DNA of 64,000 nucleotides, from positions 131,001 to 195,000 of the forward strand of contig JAODUO010000191.1 of NCBI GenBank assembly GCA_025642075.2. Reading direction: 5' to 3'. Under the pieces are notes generated by a model, which saw only the letters and a program-made list of their open reading frames with translations, was not told the DNA's origin and did no database searches. Positions 21,269-33,062 of the stretch are shown piece after piece. Numbering within the stretch: position 1 is the stretch's first letter; each line of letters starts with the position of its first letter. The DNA is from Ridgeia piscesae. Its lineage: Eukaryota > Annelida > Polychaeta > Sabellida > Siboglinidae. The position numbers and the translations under genes are program-made.

Positions 21269-21815
21269 CAGTGGCGTAGCCAGATATGGGGCCAGGGGGG
21301 CATGCCCCCGAATCCCGGAAAATTCGGGTGATGGGGAACGGAGGATCAATAACTGGCTGCCGTGATTCACAGAGTCACAAAGTACAGAGAGTATAATGTG
21401 CCAATGTCAGATTGTTCTTCCCTTTCGCAAAGAAATTTGTCATCATGCAAATAGGATTACGCTAGAAATTCTCAAGTGGACAGGGCAACGAAAATGTCGC
21501 TAATGGGGATTGACAATAATATTTGACCGGGTTACTAGACTAGGGTTACACGTTGAGAAGTTACTGGTTGAAAGCCAACGCGTCATCATCTAGGTTAAGG
21601 TAGGAATGTTCAATTATAGTTTCATCAGAGTACGTGACTACATGATCTTTGTCAGTAGGTTTGTGAGATGGAAAAGTGGTGGCCGGCTATAAGCGAATAT
21701 ATGTATGGATTATGGGTTCGTGTATGTTTAGTAATGTGTAATTTCTCTCTTACTTTCTAACTTTGATGGCTTCTATGAATGGTTTTGCTGAACTTCCAGC
21801 TACATCGGTTAGTGA
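21269..21815 (+). mobile_element. hAT-like non-autonomous repeat, copy B
   Basis: Starts CAGTGGCGTAGCCAGATATG and parallels copy A (18118-19285) in order, through blocks such as TTCACAGAGTCACAAAGTAC, ATCATGCAAATAGGATTA and GGCTTCTATGAATGG. It is about 620 bp shorter, so one copy has an internal deletion or the other an insertion. No coding capacity. Confidence 0.6.
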
Positions 21816-21853
21816 AATTGGTTGTCATGTCGCGCGGTATTCATTCTAAGCGA

Positions 21854-22042
<189 letters not shown>

Positions 22043-22694
22043 TGCAGAGATGGTATTACTGAGTCCACATTGCTATCTGCTTCTCTTAAAGGGATCTTCC
22101 CATCAGCCAGTATTTTGCTTTCCCTAGTGGATCAAGTTTATCCCCTGAACTGATCCGGAAGCAGTCGCTTCCAGATACCATTCCTATGACGACACACGCG
22201 ATCATCACGGAGGAATGGTTCCCCTGTACCAAATGGAAGTGACGTCATATCGCGCAGAGGAGATACTACATAATATAGCGGCATAATTCCAGTGGCCTGC
22301 AGCAAAGAAATATGGCAGCATTTTTCGTAAATGGTACTAACGAAGCCGCCAGTCTCCCTGCGTCACTGCGCTGAAAGATAAAAGTATAGGTGTCTAATGC
22401 TCGGGGCGTTACGAGTCAGTCTGCCCAAAGGCAGAGATGTGGGGGAGATGGGGGCGCTCTCAAAAACCCTCCTCGAGGTGGATGTGTTTCCTGACAGAAT
22501 TAGGGCCTCTCTTTCCTGACAGAATTATGGCCTAAATGGCCCCAACAATGCTTCTATATTTCATCGGACCACGTAATGCCGTAGGCCGTGCTATACCATG
22601 CAGCAACCATTTGAATGTCGCACCAAGAATGCTCGGGGTACAGACGAAGGACATCAGGACACGCGTGTCACCAGGACATGCTGTTAGTTGCCGC

Positions 22695-23063
22695 TGTGGT
22701 GGTCCCAGATTCGACCAGTCCAGGATTCGTCTAAATGCATATCGCGCATGCGCGCGCATGCGCAATGATCGCTTTTTTCTGTTCTGACGCGCTCTGACAT
22801 AGGGGCAACGGCATACGTCATGCCCAGGCCGAGATTCGACTAAATAACACAACACGTTCGAGTGAGTGAAAATGATCACATAAGTTAATCCATTTTTATT
22901 TAAGATGTGCGTGATAACAATATTATTTCAATACTTCATGTATTACTAACGGAAACTACGTTAGTAACAAAGGCGAATCTGGCCCGGTACGAATCTGGGA
23001 CCACTACCGTCGCGGTCCCAGATTCGTACGAATCCTGGACTGGTCGAATCTGGGACCACCACA
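22695..23063. mobile_element. Fold-back element with perfect 36-bp inverted repeats and a nested hairpin
   Basis: 22695-22730 (starting TGTGGTGGTCCCAGATTCG) and 23028-23063 (ending CGAATCTGGGACCACCACA) are perfect inverted copies. Next to the right arm, 22987-23002 (GTACGAATCTGGGACC) and 23014-23029 (GGTCCCAGATTCGTAC) form a second perfect 16-bp hairpin with an 11-nt loop. The interior has no ORF of note. Confidence 0.75.
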
Positions 23064-23324
23064 CCGCCACCTGTCTGGGTTAGACCACTTGATTTATATC
23101 GCCTTCTAGCACAGCAGCATGTCAGCACTGACGTGGGTGTGATCAATGCCGTGGTCTGTCACGATTCTGACTGTGTAGAGAAATGATATAAGAACGATAT
23201 CAGGACGGACCACGACACCGTTCACGTCACTTCTTTCAATGGTCAAAACAAGTCCTGTGTTGCCAACCGAAGCTCGCCCACATATGTTACCCCTACCCAA
23301 TGGCAAATATTCACCCTGCAGCCG

Positions 23325-23390
23325 GCAGGTGGGATTGAACAACCGTCCCCTCGATTGACAGTCCGGCGCTCTACCTTTGATGCCAGACAC
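23325..23390 (-). mobile_element. tRNA-like sequence, probable SINE head or tRNA pseudogene
   Basis: On the minus strand there is an A-box-like GGTAGAGCGCCGGACT, then CTGTCAA (which would place anticodon GTC), then a B-box-like GTTGTTCAATCC. The putative anticodon stem and acceptor stem do not pair well, so this is not a functional tRNA. A tRNA-derived SINE is the likelier reading. Confidence 0.4.
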
Positions 23391-23920
23391 AAGCGTCGTA
23401 TTTGGGAAGTGGACGCATTGAACAACTTATTTCTGTAAAACACAGTAGTTATACCCCAAGTCCCGCTTCATCACAATTGTGGGGTTTGGCCCCTGGACTA
23501 TTCCCACACCGACATAGGCACACTGTGCGTCTGGGGGAACAGCCATGCACGAGGAAGCAGCCGGTAAAATGAAGTCTCTTGAATAACTCGGATTCAGGCC
23601 ACAGATATCGCGACTGATACCTAAATAGTTTGTGCGTGTGTTATCAGTAAATATGGATTCAACATATCATAAAGTTTGTTTTCACAGCCCGCTATAACTA
23701 TTAAAGGAAAGTAAACTTTTTTTGCAAATTCCTTATCAGTAGTAACGTCAGTGAATTGAGCAATAAATCATACAAGCATGCTTATTTGACCCCTGTTACG
23801 GTTCTCGTTCCAGAATGTTTCTAGATTAAGTACATGGCCAAAACCGTCACATATACGTGTAAGCAGTGGCGGGCATTTTTCTGACCTTATCGAAACGTAC
23901 ATTACAGAGCCAATAAGTGT

Positions 23921-24246
23921 GTCACGATACACGGTGAGACTCCGCGTGACTGGAACTGATTTGGGACAGGACACAATAATGATATTCTAACGACGGATGA
24001 CAGTTGTAGTTTCCAACTGATGAATAATAGGACAATCAGGTCATAAATATATTGTGTTATAGCTTTTTTATCTTAACTGTCCGATTTAATATTCAGTTTA
24101 CTACACTGTCATAGACATATAGCGATTTACGTAGCGCAGATAGTATGAACGAATTTATGCCGTATGTGTCTTTTACGCAATTTCCATTTTACATTGCTGT
24201 ACGTTGTGGTTTCACAACAGTTCGGTAAGCACTTATATCTGACAAG
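23921..24246 (+). repeat. Dispersed repeat, copy 1
   Basis: About 320 bp align with 51815-52150 in the same orientation. Shared blocks include GGATGACAGTTGTAG, CTGTCCGATTTAATATT (TGTCCGATTTAATATTGAG in the other copy), TGTCTTTTACG and TAAGCACTTATATCTGA. The copies are clearly related but diverged, with indels. No coding capacity or terminal repeats visible. Confidence 0.75.
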
Positions 24247-24326
24247 GTGCCTAGATGCACATAGACAATAGCGTTGCGAGGCCTACAAAACATTATGGCG
24301 TAAATCATTATGATATATTGTCCTTA

Positions 24327-24598
24327 GGACCATTTCACTAAGATAAAGAGCTCTTAAGGAAAACTCATCTTTAAAAAAAATGTTTTTTTATTAAAATTAA
24401 TGATTTTTTGAAAACGCAAATATTCGTTGCCGTATTATAGGACATTATTTCCATGACACACCAGTGACAATGTCCCGCTGGCGCGTAATGGTGTTGACAG
24501 TTTGCAAGTATTCAAGACACCTATTAAGGATCAAAATTGATTTTAAAGTGCTGCATAATTGGGTTTAAGAACTCTTAACACCGTTAGTGAACTAGTCC
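24327..24598. mobile_element. MITE with about 30-bp imperfect terminal inverted repeats
   Basis: The left end GGACCATTTCACTAAGATAA... and the reverse complement of the right end, GGACTAGTTCACTAACGGTG..., share GGAC..TTCACTAA and a following TTAAGA-type block. The length is 272 bp, the interior is AT-rich, and there is no ORF. Confidence 0.6.
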
Positions 24599-25680
24599 TC
24601 TGGTGTCTTAATGTCACATTACAAAGGTGCATTATACACAACATTAACTGTTGAATAATGTTCACTGTTGTTCTGTTTTTGTCCGCTAGGTTGAACGAAC
24701 GGAATCATTCGTGTACATTTTCCGCCTAAAAAACATTCCATAGAACAATAAAAAATTGAACTCTAATGGCCCAGGTTTTGTAGCCGCATGCTTTCTCTTT
24801 TGTTTGACAATGAAATAGTTTAATATGATTCCCATTCTGGGAGTTTCAGTTGATGGCGCTTAGATCTAGGTCGTTCGTTTAATAATCCCTTTGTCCCTTC
24901 CCGCGTAGGTGCAATCGTGAAATTACAACCTCCCGTTCTGACGTAGTCACAGCGACAACGAGCTGATTATCACAACCCTTTGGCGGTTCCTAATTAGAAC
25001 GTTTATAATTGCGAACACGAAACAGTATCACAATCATTCAAGTACAACACCGCATTGTCTCTTTAGCTCCGCGCCATTAGCTGTGTAGGTAAATTGCATG
25101 ATGACGTTGACGAAGTCTTAATACGTCCGTGATTTATGATAACGGCCAAAATATCGATTCAGAATTTATGAGCATCACAACTTATCCTTTCCGGGGAGCA
25201 GCCACGCGACGCGAAGGACCAGTCGCTGCCAAATGGGTTCATGACAAAGTGGCGTGTCGCGTCGACTGTGTGCATTGTGGTTTGTGTGGGGAAAACGCGC
25301 TTTGTTAGTTAGTTTTGAGTATTCGTTAAAAAGCAGTTTTCTATTACTACTGTTTGACGCATGTCTGTAGTGGGTGTTATTTTGTTCGTCTGGGCTGTTG
25401 CATTATGCATTGCCATACTTTTGCAAACGTAGCTAGTTGCACTATGTGTAATTGGATTCTGTTTACGTGAGATTCCTGACGTAGTTCGGACAAAAGACAA
25501 TACGTTGTATAGTAAGAGTTCATAATGACATGTCAGCTTAACCGTTCGAATTATAAACAATAACATTAAATTTGTGTTACCCACAGTTATAGTTCGTTTA
25601 CACGAGTGATTAATTGTGCGATTATCGACCCGTCCACTTTGGCTTGCTTTTTGTTGTTGTTGAAAGTAACAATGAATGAC
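24599..25680. other. Intergenic, nothing recognised
   Basis: No ORF with a recognisable domain and no tandem repeat before 25681. Composition is balanced, with some AT-rich homeodomain-like words (CTAATTAG near 24991), too few to call an enhancer. Confidence 0.45.
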
Positions 25681-25876
25681 GCACGCAGTGAGTCGGCCGA
25701 CAATCTAGCAATCAATCGCCCGTATAAACGCACGCATTGAGTCGGCCGACAATCTAGCAATCAATCGCCCGTATAAACGCACGCAGTGAGTCGGCCGACA
25801 ATCTAGCAATCAATCGCCCGCATAAACGCACGCAGTGAGTCGGCCGACAATCTAGCATTCAATCGCCCGTATAAAT
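25681..25876. repeat. Minisatellite, 49-bp unit, four near-identical copies
   Basis: Units begin GCACGCAGTGAGTCGGCCGA at 25681, 25730, 25779 and 25828. The period is exactly 49 bp with only one to three substitutions per copy, suggesting recent amplification or homogenisation. Confidence 0.95.
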
Positions 25877-26250
25877 GGGCGAGTTGCAACGTAAATTCAA
25901 AAGACAGCAAAAGAACACGTACAGAACATGGCCGACACCCGTTGCACTGCCCCGCTCTGTTAACGGCGCTCCCAGGGCCCAGAGCGCGCGGACGTACGTT
26001 TGGATTGAATCACACCTACATTAATAACACATTTACGAGTGGCGCCGTCAGACGTGTCTTGAATGACGATTTGTCATTAGTACGCAGTTTAACAAATCCG
26101 AACCTTACGCAAACGACTTTTTATTCGAAAGCCATATTTGACGTCTCGCACGGCTACAATAGACCTTCAGATTTAATAACATCCGTATGACCAGGCTGAC
26201 ACGTGTATTTGAGAAAACACATGACATGTCCCTAAGATGCGGTGCAGACA

Positions 26251-26889
26251 GGACTGACCCTAGGCTGGTTCTCACTGCCAGCGAGTGGACTGACTCCTAG
26301 GTCGGTCCTCACTGCCAGCGAGTGGACTGACTCCTAGGTCGGTCCTCACTGCCAGCGAGTGGACTGACTCCTAGGTCGGTCCTCACTGCCAGCGAGTGGA
26401 CTGACTCCTAGGTCGGTCCTCCCCCGGGCGCCCGGGGCGGGGGTGGACTGACTCCTAGGTCGGTCCTCACTGCCAGCGAGTGGACTGACTCCTAGGTCGG
26501 TCCTCACGGCCGACGGGTGGACTGACTCCTAGGTAGGTCCTCACTGCCAGCGAGTGGACTGACTCCTAGGTCGGTCCTCTCTGCCAGCGAGTGGACTGAC
26601 TCCTAGGTCGGTTCTCACTGCTGACGGGTGGACTGACTCCTAGGTCGGTCCTCACTGCCAGCGAGTGGACTGACTCCTAGGTCGGTCCTCACTGCCAGCG
26701 AGTGGACTGACTCCTAGGTCGGTCCTCACTGCCAGCGAGTGGACTGACTCCTAGGCTGGTCCTCACTGCCAGCGAGTGGACTGACTCCTAGGTCGGTCCT
26801 CACTGCCAGCGAGTGGACTGACTCCTAGGTCGGTCCTCACTGCTGACGGGTGGACTGACTCCTAGGTCGGTCCTCACTGGCGACGGTGG
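26251..26889. repeat. Minisatellite, 37-bp unit, about 17 copies
   Basis: The unit is GGACTGACTCCTAGGTCGGT followed by CCTCACTGCCAGCGAGT. One unit (26421-26443) replaces the CACTGCCAGCGAG part with a nearly pure G/C palindromic block. Another variant has GACGGG in place of CAGCGAG. Confidence 0.95.
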
Positions 26890-28429
26890 ACGTTTACGAC
26901 ATTGACATGCACACATGAGCAGGGCAGGAATTTACGCAAATCTTGCAACGCGATAATGCGCCGATGTCGCCAGGCCTGATACAGTAGACGCGACAACGGC
27001 CACGGGCGCCTGGACAAGAAGCGACGGCCACTTGTCTAATTGTCTCCGGTGTTGTCGCCATTCTCCCGGGCTCAGACACCAACAATTGCATTACGACCGC
27101 GGCGCTACTGTTTGTGGTGCTACCGGTGTCGCGGTGTTTAGGGTATATCAATCAGGTAATGCCTATGATAATAACATAATCCGCCGCGGAGTCCAGCTGT
27201 CGCTCTGTGAGTGAATACGCTCGGGCAGGTCTGCGAGTGACAGTGCCGTGTTTTATTGATCATGTGCGTTGCACTGGGAAAATTAAATGTGCGCAAATTT
27301 CTCCGCGAACGCCACAGGGCCCACACCGCGCCTGAAGCAGTCGGGACGTTTTAACGGTGCCGCCACTCCGGATCGATTCCAATTTGGACTCGTTCAGCGC
27401 AGAAGATGCAACGCACTGGAAAAGAATCCTGTCTTAAATTGACGGAGATCCATATCAACGACTTTGTTGTTTGTTGCCTGTGCGTTGGGTCCGTGGACAG
27501 AGACTAGCGGTGTTCGCAAATCACGCACGGGCTGGTGCAAAGTCTCGGTACGACCGACGTACAAACCACCGGCGAAACAGTTTCTTCATGCAGACTTTGA
27601 CGATCGAAAGAGTTTAACTTTAGAAGAAACAGGTACGTTTTGTGTGTCTTGTGTCATGTGAACTGTCAAATATTGTACACAGCGCTTTATCTATACAGAA
27701 CACATCATTTGGCGTGCCTGCTGTCATTCTGTGATTCACGTTATTCTTCTCCCAACTTGTTTTTGTCTTCCGTGCCTTTGTCCAGCAGAATCGGAACCGA
27801 ACTCCCCGTCTTGTGTTCCGGTTTAACAGAAGTGTTAAAATATCTACTTGTTATGAAAGTAAAACTTTACACAATTATTTCTGCAAACTTGATAATGCAG
27901 CACTGTCATGTTGAAATTACAGCGTAACTTGAATGTGTGAAAAATGGCCGTAATCTTGGTGGACTATTAAGAACTCACCGAAGTACGACCGAGCGAGCAG
28001 CACGTAAATGGACGGAATGGATCTCAATAAGGAGATGATTTTGTACATTTTGCACACTTGCGATTTTGTTGTGTTCAAGAACTTTAGAAGTCTGTACTTT
28101 TCAGGAGTTGTACAAAGCTGCATTATTCACGATTATTTATTTATCTCATGTTTGTCTGAGTAGAAATACTTGCCTCTTTTAGTTTTCCTTTCGACATGGG
28201 GATATACACTGTATGTGGTCCAGCTCTATGCACGTTTGCTGGATTGGAAAGTTCTTGAACAGTGCCAAATAATCACACTCTTGAGTATTGCATCATTTTA
28301 AAGCGCTCTTGTATTTTGCACAATTGTAAACGCCGGGTTCTCATTTATGGATAACATTTTAGAAGATTGCAAAGCAAAGCGGTAAGCTCTAGGTGCCAAT
28401 CATGCAGGAAACCGGGTGCTTACTGACTT
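26890..28429. other. CpG-richer intergenic stretch, possible unassigned exon
   Basis: 26900-27620 is richer in CpG than its surroundings. An open frame at 27464-27661 crosses a good donor-like site (GAAACAG|GTACGT at 27631). This could be a first exon of an unrecognised transcript, but the encoded peptide resembles nothing I know. The remainder shows nothing. Confidence 0.25.
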
Positions 28430-28627
28430 CCCAGCTAACAAAATCAGGTTAGCAGAACGTTAGCAGAACGTTATTTCTATGTTACGATAACGTTAGCTGG
28501 TAACGTTCTCCTAACGTTTTTTGGAAAGTTTTCTTTACGTTCCCTTAACGTTACATATGGGAATGTTACTGCGTAACCTAATTATAACCTTCTGCTAACG
28601 TTACGGAAACGTTACGTGTTTGCTGGG
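28430..28627. mobile_element. MITE rich in AACGTTA motifs
   Basis: Ends CCCAGCTAACA (left) and TGTTTGCTGGG (right), imperfect inverted termini. The 198-bp interior is packed with AACGTTA/TAACGTT words (about ten). MITE-like families with CCCAGCAAAC termini and AACGTT-rich interiors are, as I recall, common in marine invertebrate genomes. No ORF. Confidence 0.65.
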
Positions 28628-28788
28628 TTACGCATTCGGTGAAGGGTACTCTAAGTGGTGTATGTGCGCAGGGAAGTGGTGTCTTGGGTGTTTCCGTCTC
28701 CAACACTTGCAATTCCGCAGCAATACGTAGCAACGACTTAACCGCACCAAGCTGGTCTACAACGCACGTCCACTGCGTCAGTTACACT

Positions 28789-29054
28789 CCCTTACAAAAT
28801 GATACCATTCGAACACCATTGAATGGTATTAGGGCGTATTATGGCTAATGGTATTTGAATGGTATCTGAATGGTATTTGAATGATATTTTGGATTCTTTA
28901 TACCGTTCAGTGGTATTGAATGGTATTTTAAATTACCATTGACAGTCCCACTGAGTCCTACAGAAATACAATTGAATGGTTCAATGGTATTGAATGATAC
29001 TGAATGGTATTTAATGGTATTCAGTGGTATACCATTTGCTCTTTTTTGTAAGGG
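28789..29054. mobile_element. MITE with CCCTTACAAAA termini and internal GAATGGTATT repeats
   Basis: CCCTTACAAAA at 28789 and its inverted copy TTTTTTGTAAGGG ending at 29054 bound a 266-bp element. Its interior is dominated by TGAATGGTATT words in direct and inverted orientation. It lies 161 bp from the preceding MITE. Confidence 0.7.
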
Positions 29055-29411
29055 CTGAATCTACGTGACAACAGCGTATTAAGTTCTTGTTCTCGTTATG
29101 TTGTTACGTTCGATATATCCGCCTTGTAAACACCACGACGCCCGGGTTATTACCAGATTCTAGGTGTCTTGATTGTACGTGCATGTTCAGTCAGCGGGTG
29201 TTTACGACTTATTACTGTCGAGTCGTGATGAATTGGTCGTCAGCAACGTCAACACGAGCGCCAGGGTTTGACGCCCGTCTGGAGACGTGGTTTATGACGT
29301 CGTGTGATGCGATACCAGAGAAGACACGCTTTCTCAATTAGCCGCCGTCTCCGACAAAACGTTTCTCTTGCGACGCCCGTCGAGGCGTAGATTGATGCGT
29401 CCAGTCCCTTG

Positions 29412-32400
29412 AAGGTAGTTAGAGTAAACGTGACCAGTGTTCTTGAGGATCGGTTAACATAAAAGGTAGTTGGATTAATGTGACGAGTGTTCTTGTGGAT
29501 CGGTTATTATAAAACGTAGTTAGAGTAAACGTGACGAGTGTTCTTGAGGAGCGGTTATTATAAAAGGTAGTTAGAGTAAACGTGACGAGTGTTCTTGAGG
29601 ATCGGTTAGTATAAAAGGTAGTTGGAGTAACATTGACGAGTGTTCTCGGGGATCGGTTAGTATAAAAGGTAGTTAGAGTAAACGTGACGAGTGTTCTTGA
29701 GGATCGGTTAATATAAAAGGTCGTTGGATTAATGTGACGAGTGTTCTTGAGGATCGGTTAGTATAAAAGGTAGTTGGAGTGAATGTGACGAGTGTTCTCG
29801 AGGATCGGTTAGTATCAGAGGTCGTTGGAGTAAACGTGACGAGTATTCTTGAGGATCGGTTAGTATCAGAGGTAGTTGGAGTAAACGTGACGAGTGTTCT
29901 TGAGGATCGGTTAGTATAAAAGGTAGTTAGAGTAACATTGACGAGTGTTCTCGGGGATCGGTTATTATAAAAGGTAGTTAGAGTAGACGTGACGAGTGTT
30001 CTTGAGGAGCGGTTATTATAAAAGGTAGTTAGAGTAAACGAGACGAGTGTTCTTGAGGATCGGTTATTATAAAAGGTAGTTAGAGTAAATGTGACGAGTG
30101 TTCTTGAGGATTGGTTAGTATCAGAGGTAGTTGGAGTAAATGTGACGAGTGTTCTTGAGGATCGGTTAATATAAAAGGTCGTTGGATTAATGTGACCAGG
30201 GTTCTTGAGGATCGGTTAGTATAAAAGGTAGTTGGATTAACGTGACGAGTGTTCTTGAGGATCGGTTAACATAAAAGGTAGTTGGATTAATGTGACGAGT
30301 GTTCTTGTGGATCGGTTATTATAAAAGGTAGTTAGAGTAAACGTGACCAGTGTTCTTAAGGATCGGTTAATATAAAAGGTAGTTGGATTAATGTGACCAG
30401 TTTTCTTGAGGATCGGTTAACATAAAAGGTAGTTGGATTAATGTGACGAGTGTTCTTGTGGATCGGTTATTATAAAAGGTAGTTAGAGTAAACGTGACCA
30501 GTGTTCTTAAGGATCGGTTAGTATAAAAGGTAGTTAGAGTAAACGTGACGAGTGTTCTTGAGGATCGGTTAGTATAAAAGGTAGTTGGATTAATGTGACC
30601 AGTGTTCTTGAGGATCGGTTAACATAAAAGGTAGTTGGATTAATGTGACGAGTGTTCTTGTGGATCGGTTATTATAAAAGGTAGTTAGAGTAAACGTGAC
30701 CAGTGTTCTTAAGGATCGGTTAGTATAAAAGGTAGTTAGAGTAAACGTGACGAGTGTTCTTGAGGATCGGTTAGTATAAAAGGTAGTTGGAGTAACATTG
30801 ACGAGTGTTCTCGGGGATCAGTTAGTATAAAAGGTACTTAGAGTAAACGTGACGAGTGTTCTTGAGGACCGGTTAATATAAAAGGTCGTTGGATTAATGT
30901 GACGAGTGTTCTTGAGGATCGGTTATTATAAAAGGTAGTTAGAGTAAACGTGACGAGTGTTCTTGGGGATCGGTTATTATAAAAGGTAGTTAGAGTAAAC
31001 GTGACGAGTATTCTTGAGGAGCGGTTATTATAAAAGGTAGTTAGAGTAAACGTGACGAGTGTTCTTGAGGATCGGTTATTATAAAAGGTAGTTAGAGTAA
31101 ACGTGACGAGTGTTCTTGGGGATCGGTTATTATAAAAGGTAGTTAGAGTAAACGTGACGAGTGTTCTTGGGGATCGGTTATTATAAAAGGTAGTTAGAGT
31201 AAACGTGACGAGTGTTCTTGAGGATCGCTGAATATAAAAGGTAGTTGGAGTAACGTGACGAGTGTTCTTGAGGATTGGTTATTATAAAAGGTAGTTAGAG
31301 TAAGCGTGACGAGTGTTCTTGGGGATCGGTTATTATAAAAGGTAGTTAGAGTAAACGTGACGAATGTTCTTGAGGATCGGTTAATATAAAAGGTCGTTGG
31401 ATTATTGTGACCAGGGTTCTTGAGGATCGGTTAGTATAAAAGGTAGTTGGAGTAAACGTGACGAGTGTTCTTGAGGATCGGTTAGTATAAAAGGTAGTTG
31501 GAGTAAACGTGACGAGTCTTCTTGGGGATCGGTTATTATAAAAGGTAGTTAGAGTAAACGTGACGAGTGTTCTTGGGGATCGGTTAGTATAAAAGGTAGT
31601 TAGAGTAACGTGACGAGTGTTCTTGAGGATTGGTAATTATAAAAGGTAGTTAGAGTAAGCGTGACGAGTGTTCTTGGGGATCGGTTATTATAAAAGGTAG
31701 TTAGAGTAAACGTGACGAGTGTTCTTGAGGATCGGTTAATATAAAAGGTCGTTGGATTATTGTGACCAGGGTTCTTGAGGATCGGTTAGTATAAAAGGTA
31801 GTTGGAGTAAACGTGACGAGTGTTCTTGTGGATCGGTTATTATAAAAGGTAGTTGGAGTAAACGTGACGAGTGTTCTTGAGGATCGGTTAGTATAAAAGG
31901 TAGTTGGAGTAAATGTGACGAGTGTTCTTGAGAATCGGTTAGTATAAAAGGTAGTTAGAGTAAACGTGACGAGTGTTCTTGAGGATCGGTTATTATAAAA
32001 GGTAGTTAGAGTAAGCGTGACGAGTGTTCTTGGGGATCGGTTATTATAAAAGGTAGTTAGAGTAAACGTGACGAGTGTTCTTGAGGATCGGTTATTATAA
32101 AAGGTAGTTAGAGTAAACGTGACGAGTGTTCTTGGGGATCGGTTAGTATAAAAGGTAGTTAGAGTAAATGTGACAGGTGTTCTTGGGGATCGGTTATTAT
32201 AAAAGGTAGTTAGAGTAAACGTGACGAGTGTTCTTGTGGATCGGTTATTATAAAAGGTAGTTGGAGTAAACGTGACGAGTGTTCTTGAGGATCGGTTAGT
32301 ATAAAAGGTAGTTGGAGTAAATGTGACGAGTGTTCTTGAGAATCGGTTAGTATAAAAGGTAGTTAGAGTAAACGTGACGAGTGTTCTTGAGGATCGGTTA

Positions 32401-33062
32401 TTATAAAAGGTAGTTAGAGTAAGCGTGACGAGTGTTCTTGGGGATCGGTTATTATAAAAGGTAGTTAGAGTAAACGTGACGAGTGTTCTTGGGGATCGGT
32501 TAGTATAAAAGGTAGTTAGAGTAAACGTGACGAGTGTTCTTGTGGATCGGTTATTATAAAAGGTAGTTAGAGTAAACGTGACGAGTGTTCTTGTGGATCG
32601 GTTATTATAAAAGGTAGTTGGAGTAAACGTGACGAGTGTTCTTGAGGATCGGTTAGTATAAAAGGTAGTTGGAGTAAATGTGACGAGTGTTCTTGAGAAT
32701 CGGTTAGTATAAAAGGTAGTTAGAGTAAACGTGACGAGTGTTCTTGAGGATCGGTTATTATAAAAGGTAGTTAGAGTAAGCGTGACGAGTGTTCTTGGGG
32801 ATCGGTTATTATAAAAGGTAGTTAGAGTAAACGTGACGAGTGTTCTTGAGGATCGGTTATTATAAAAGGTAGTTAGAGTAAACGTGACGAGTGTTCTTGG
32901 GGATCGGTTAGTATAAAAGGTAGTTAGAGTAAATGTGACAGGTGTTCTTGGGGATCGGTTATTATAAAAGGTAGTTAGAGTAAACGTGACGAGTGTTCTT
33001 GGGGATCGGTTAATATAAAAGGTAGTTGGAGTAAACGTGACAAGGGTTCTTGGGGATTGGTA
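29412..33062. repeat. Large minisatellite, 51-bp unit, about 71 copies
   Basis: The unit is ATAAAAGGTAGTTAGAGTAA followed by ACGTGACGAGTGTTCTTGAG and GATCGGTTATT. Variants at fixed positions (GTTAGAG/GTTGGAG, GAGGATC/GGGGATC/GTGGATC, TTATT/TTAGT/TTAAT) define subtypes. Some units are 50 bp (GGATTAATGTG form). The distal third shows a higher-order pattern. No coding frame spans it. Confidence 0.97.

Noticed and set aside
23325..23390. Functional tRNA-Asp on the minus strand
   Set aside because: Anticodon and acceptor stems do not pair, so I list it only as a tRNA-like SINE or pseudogene.
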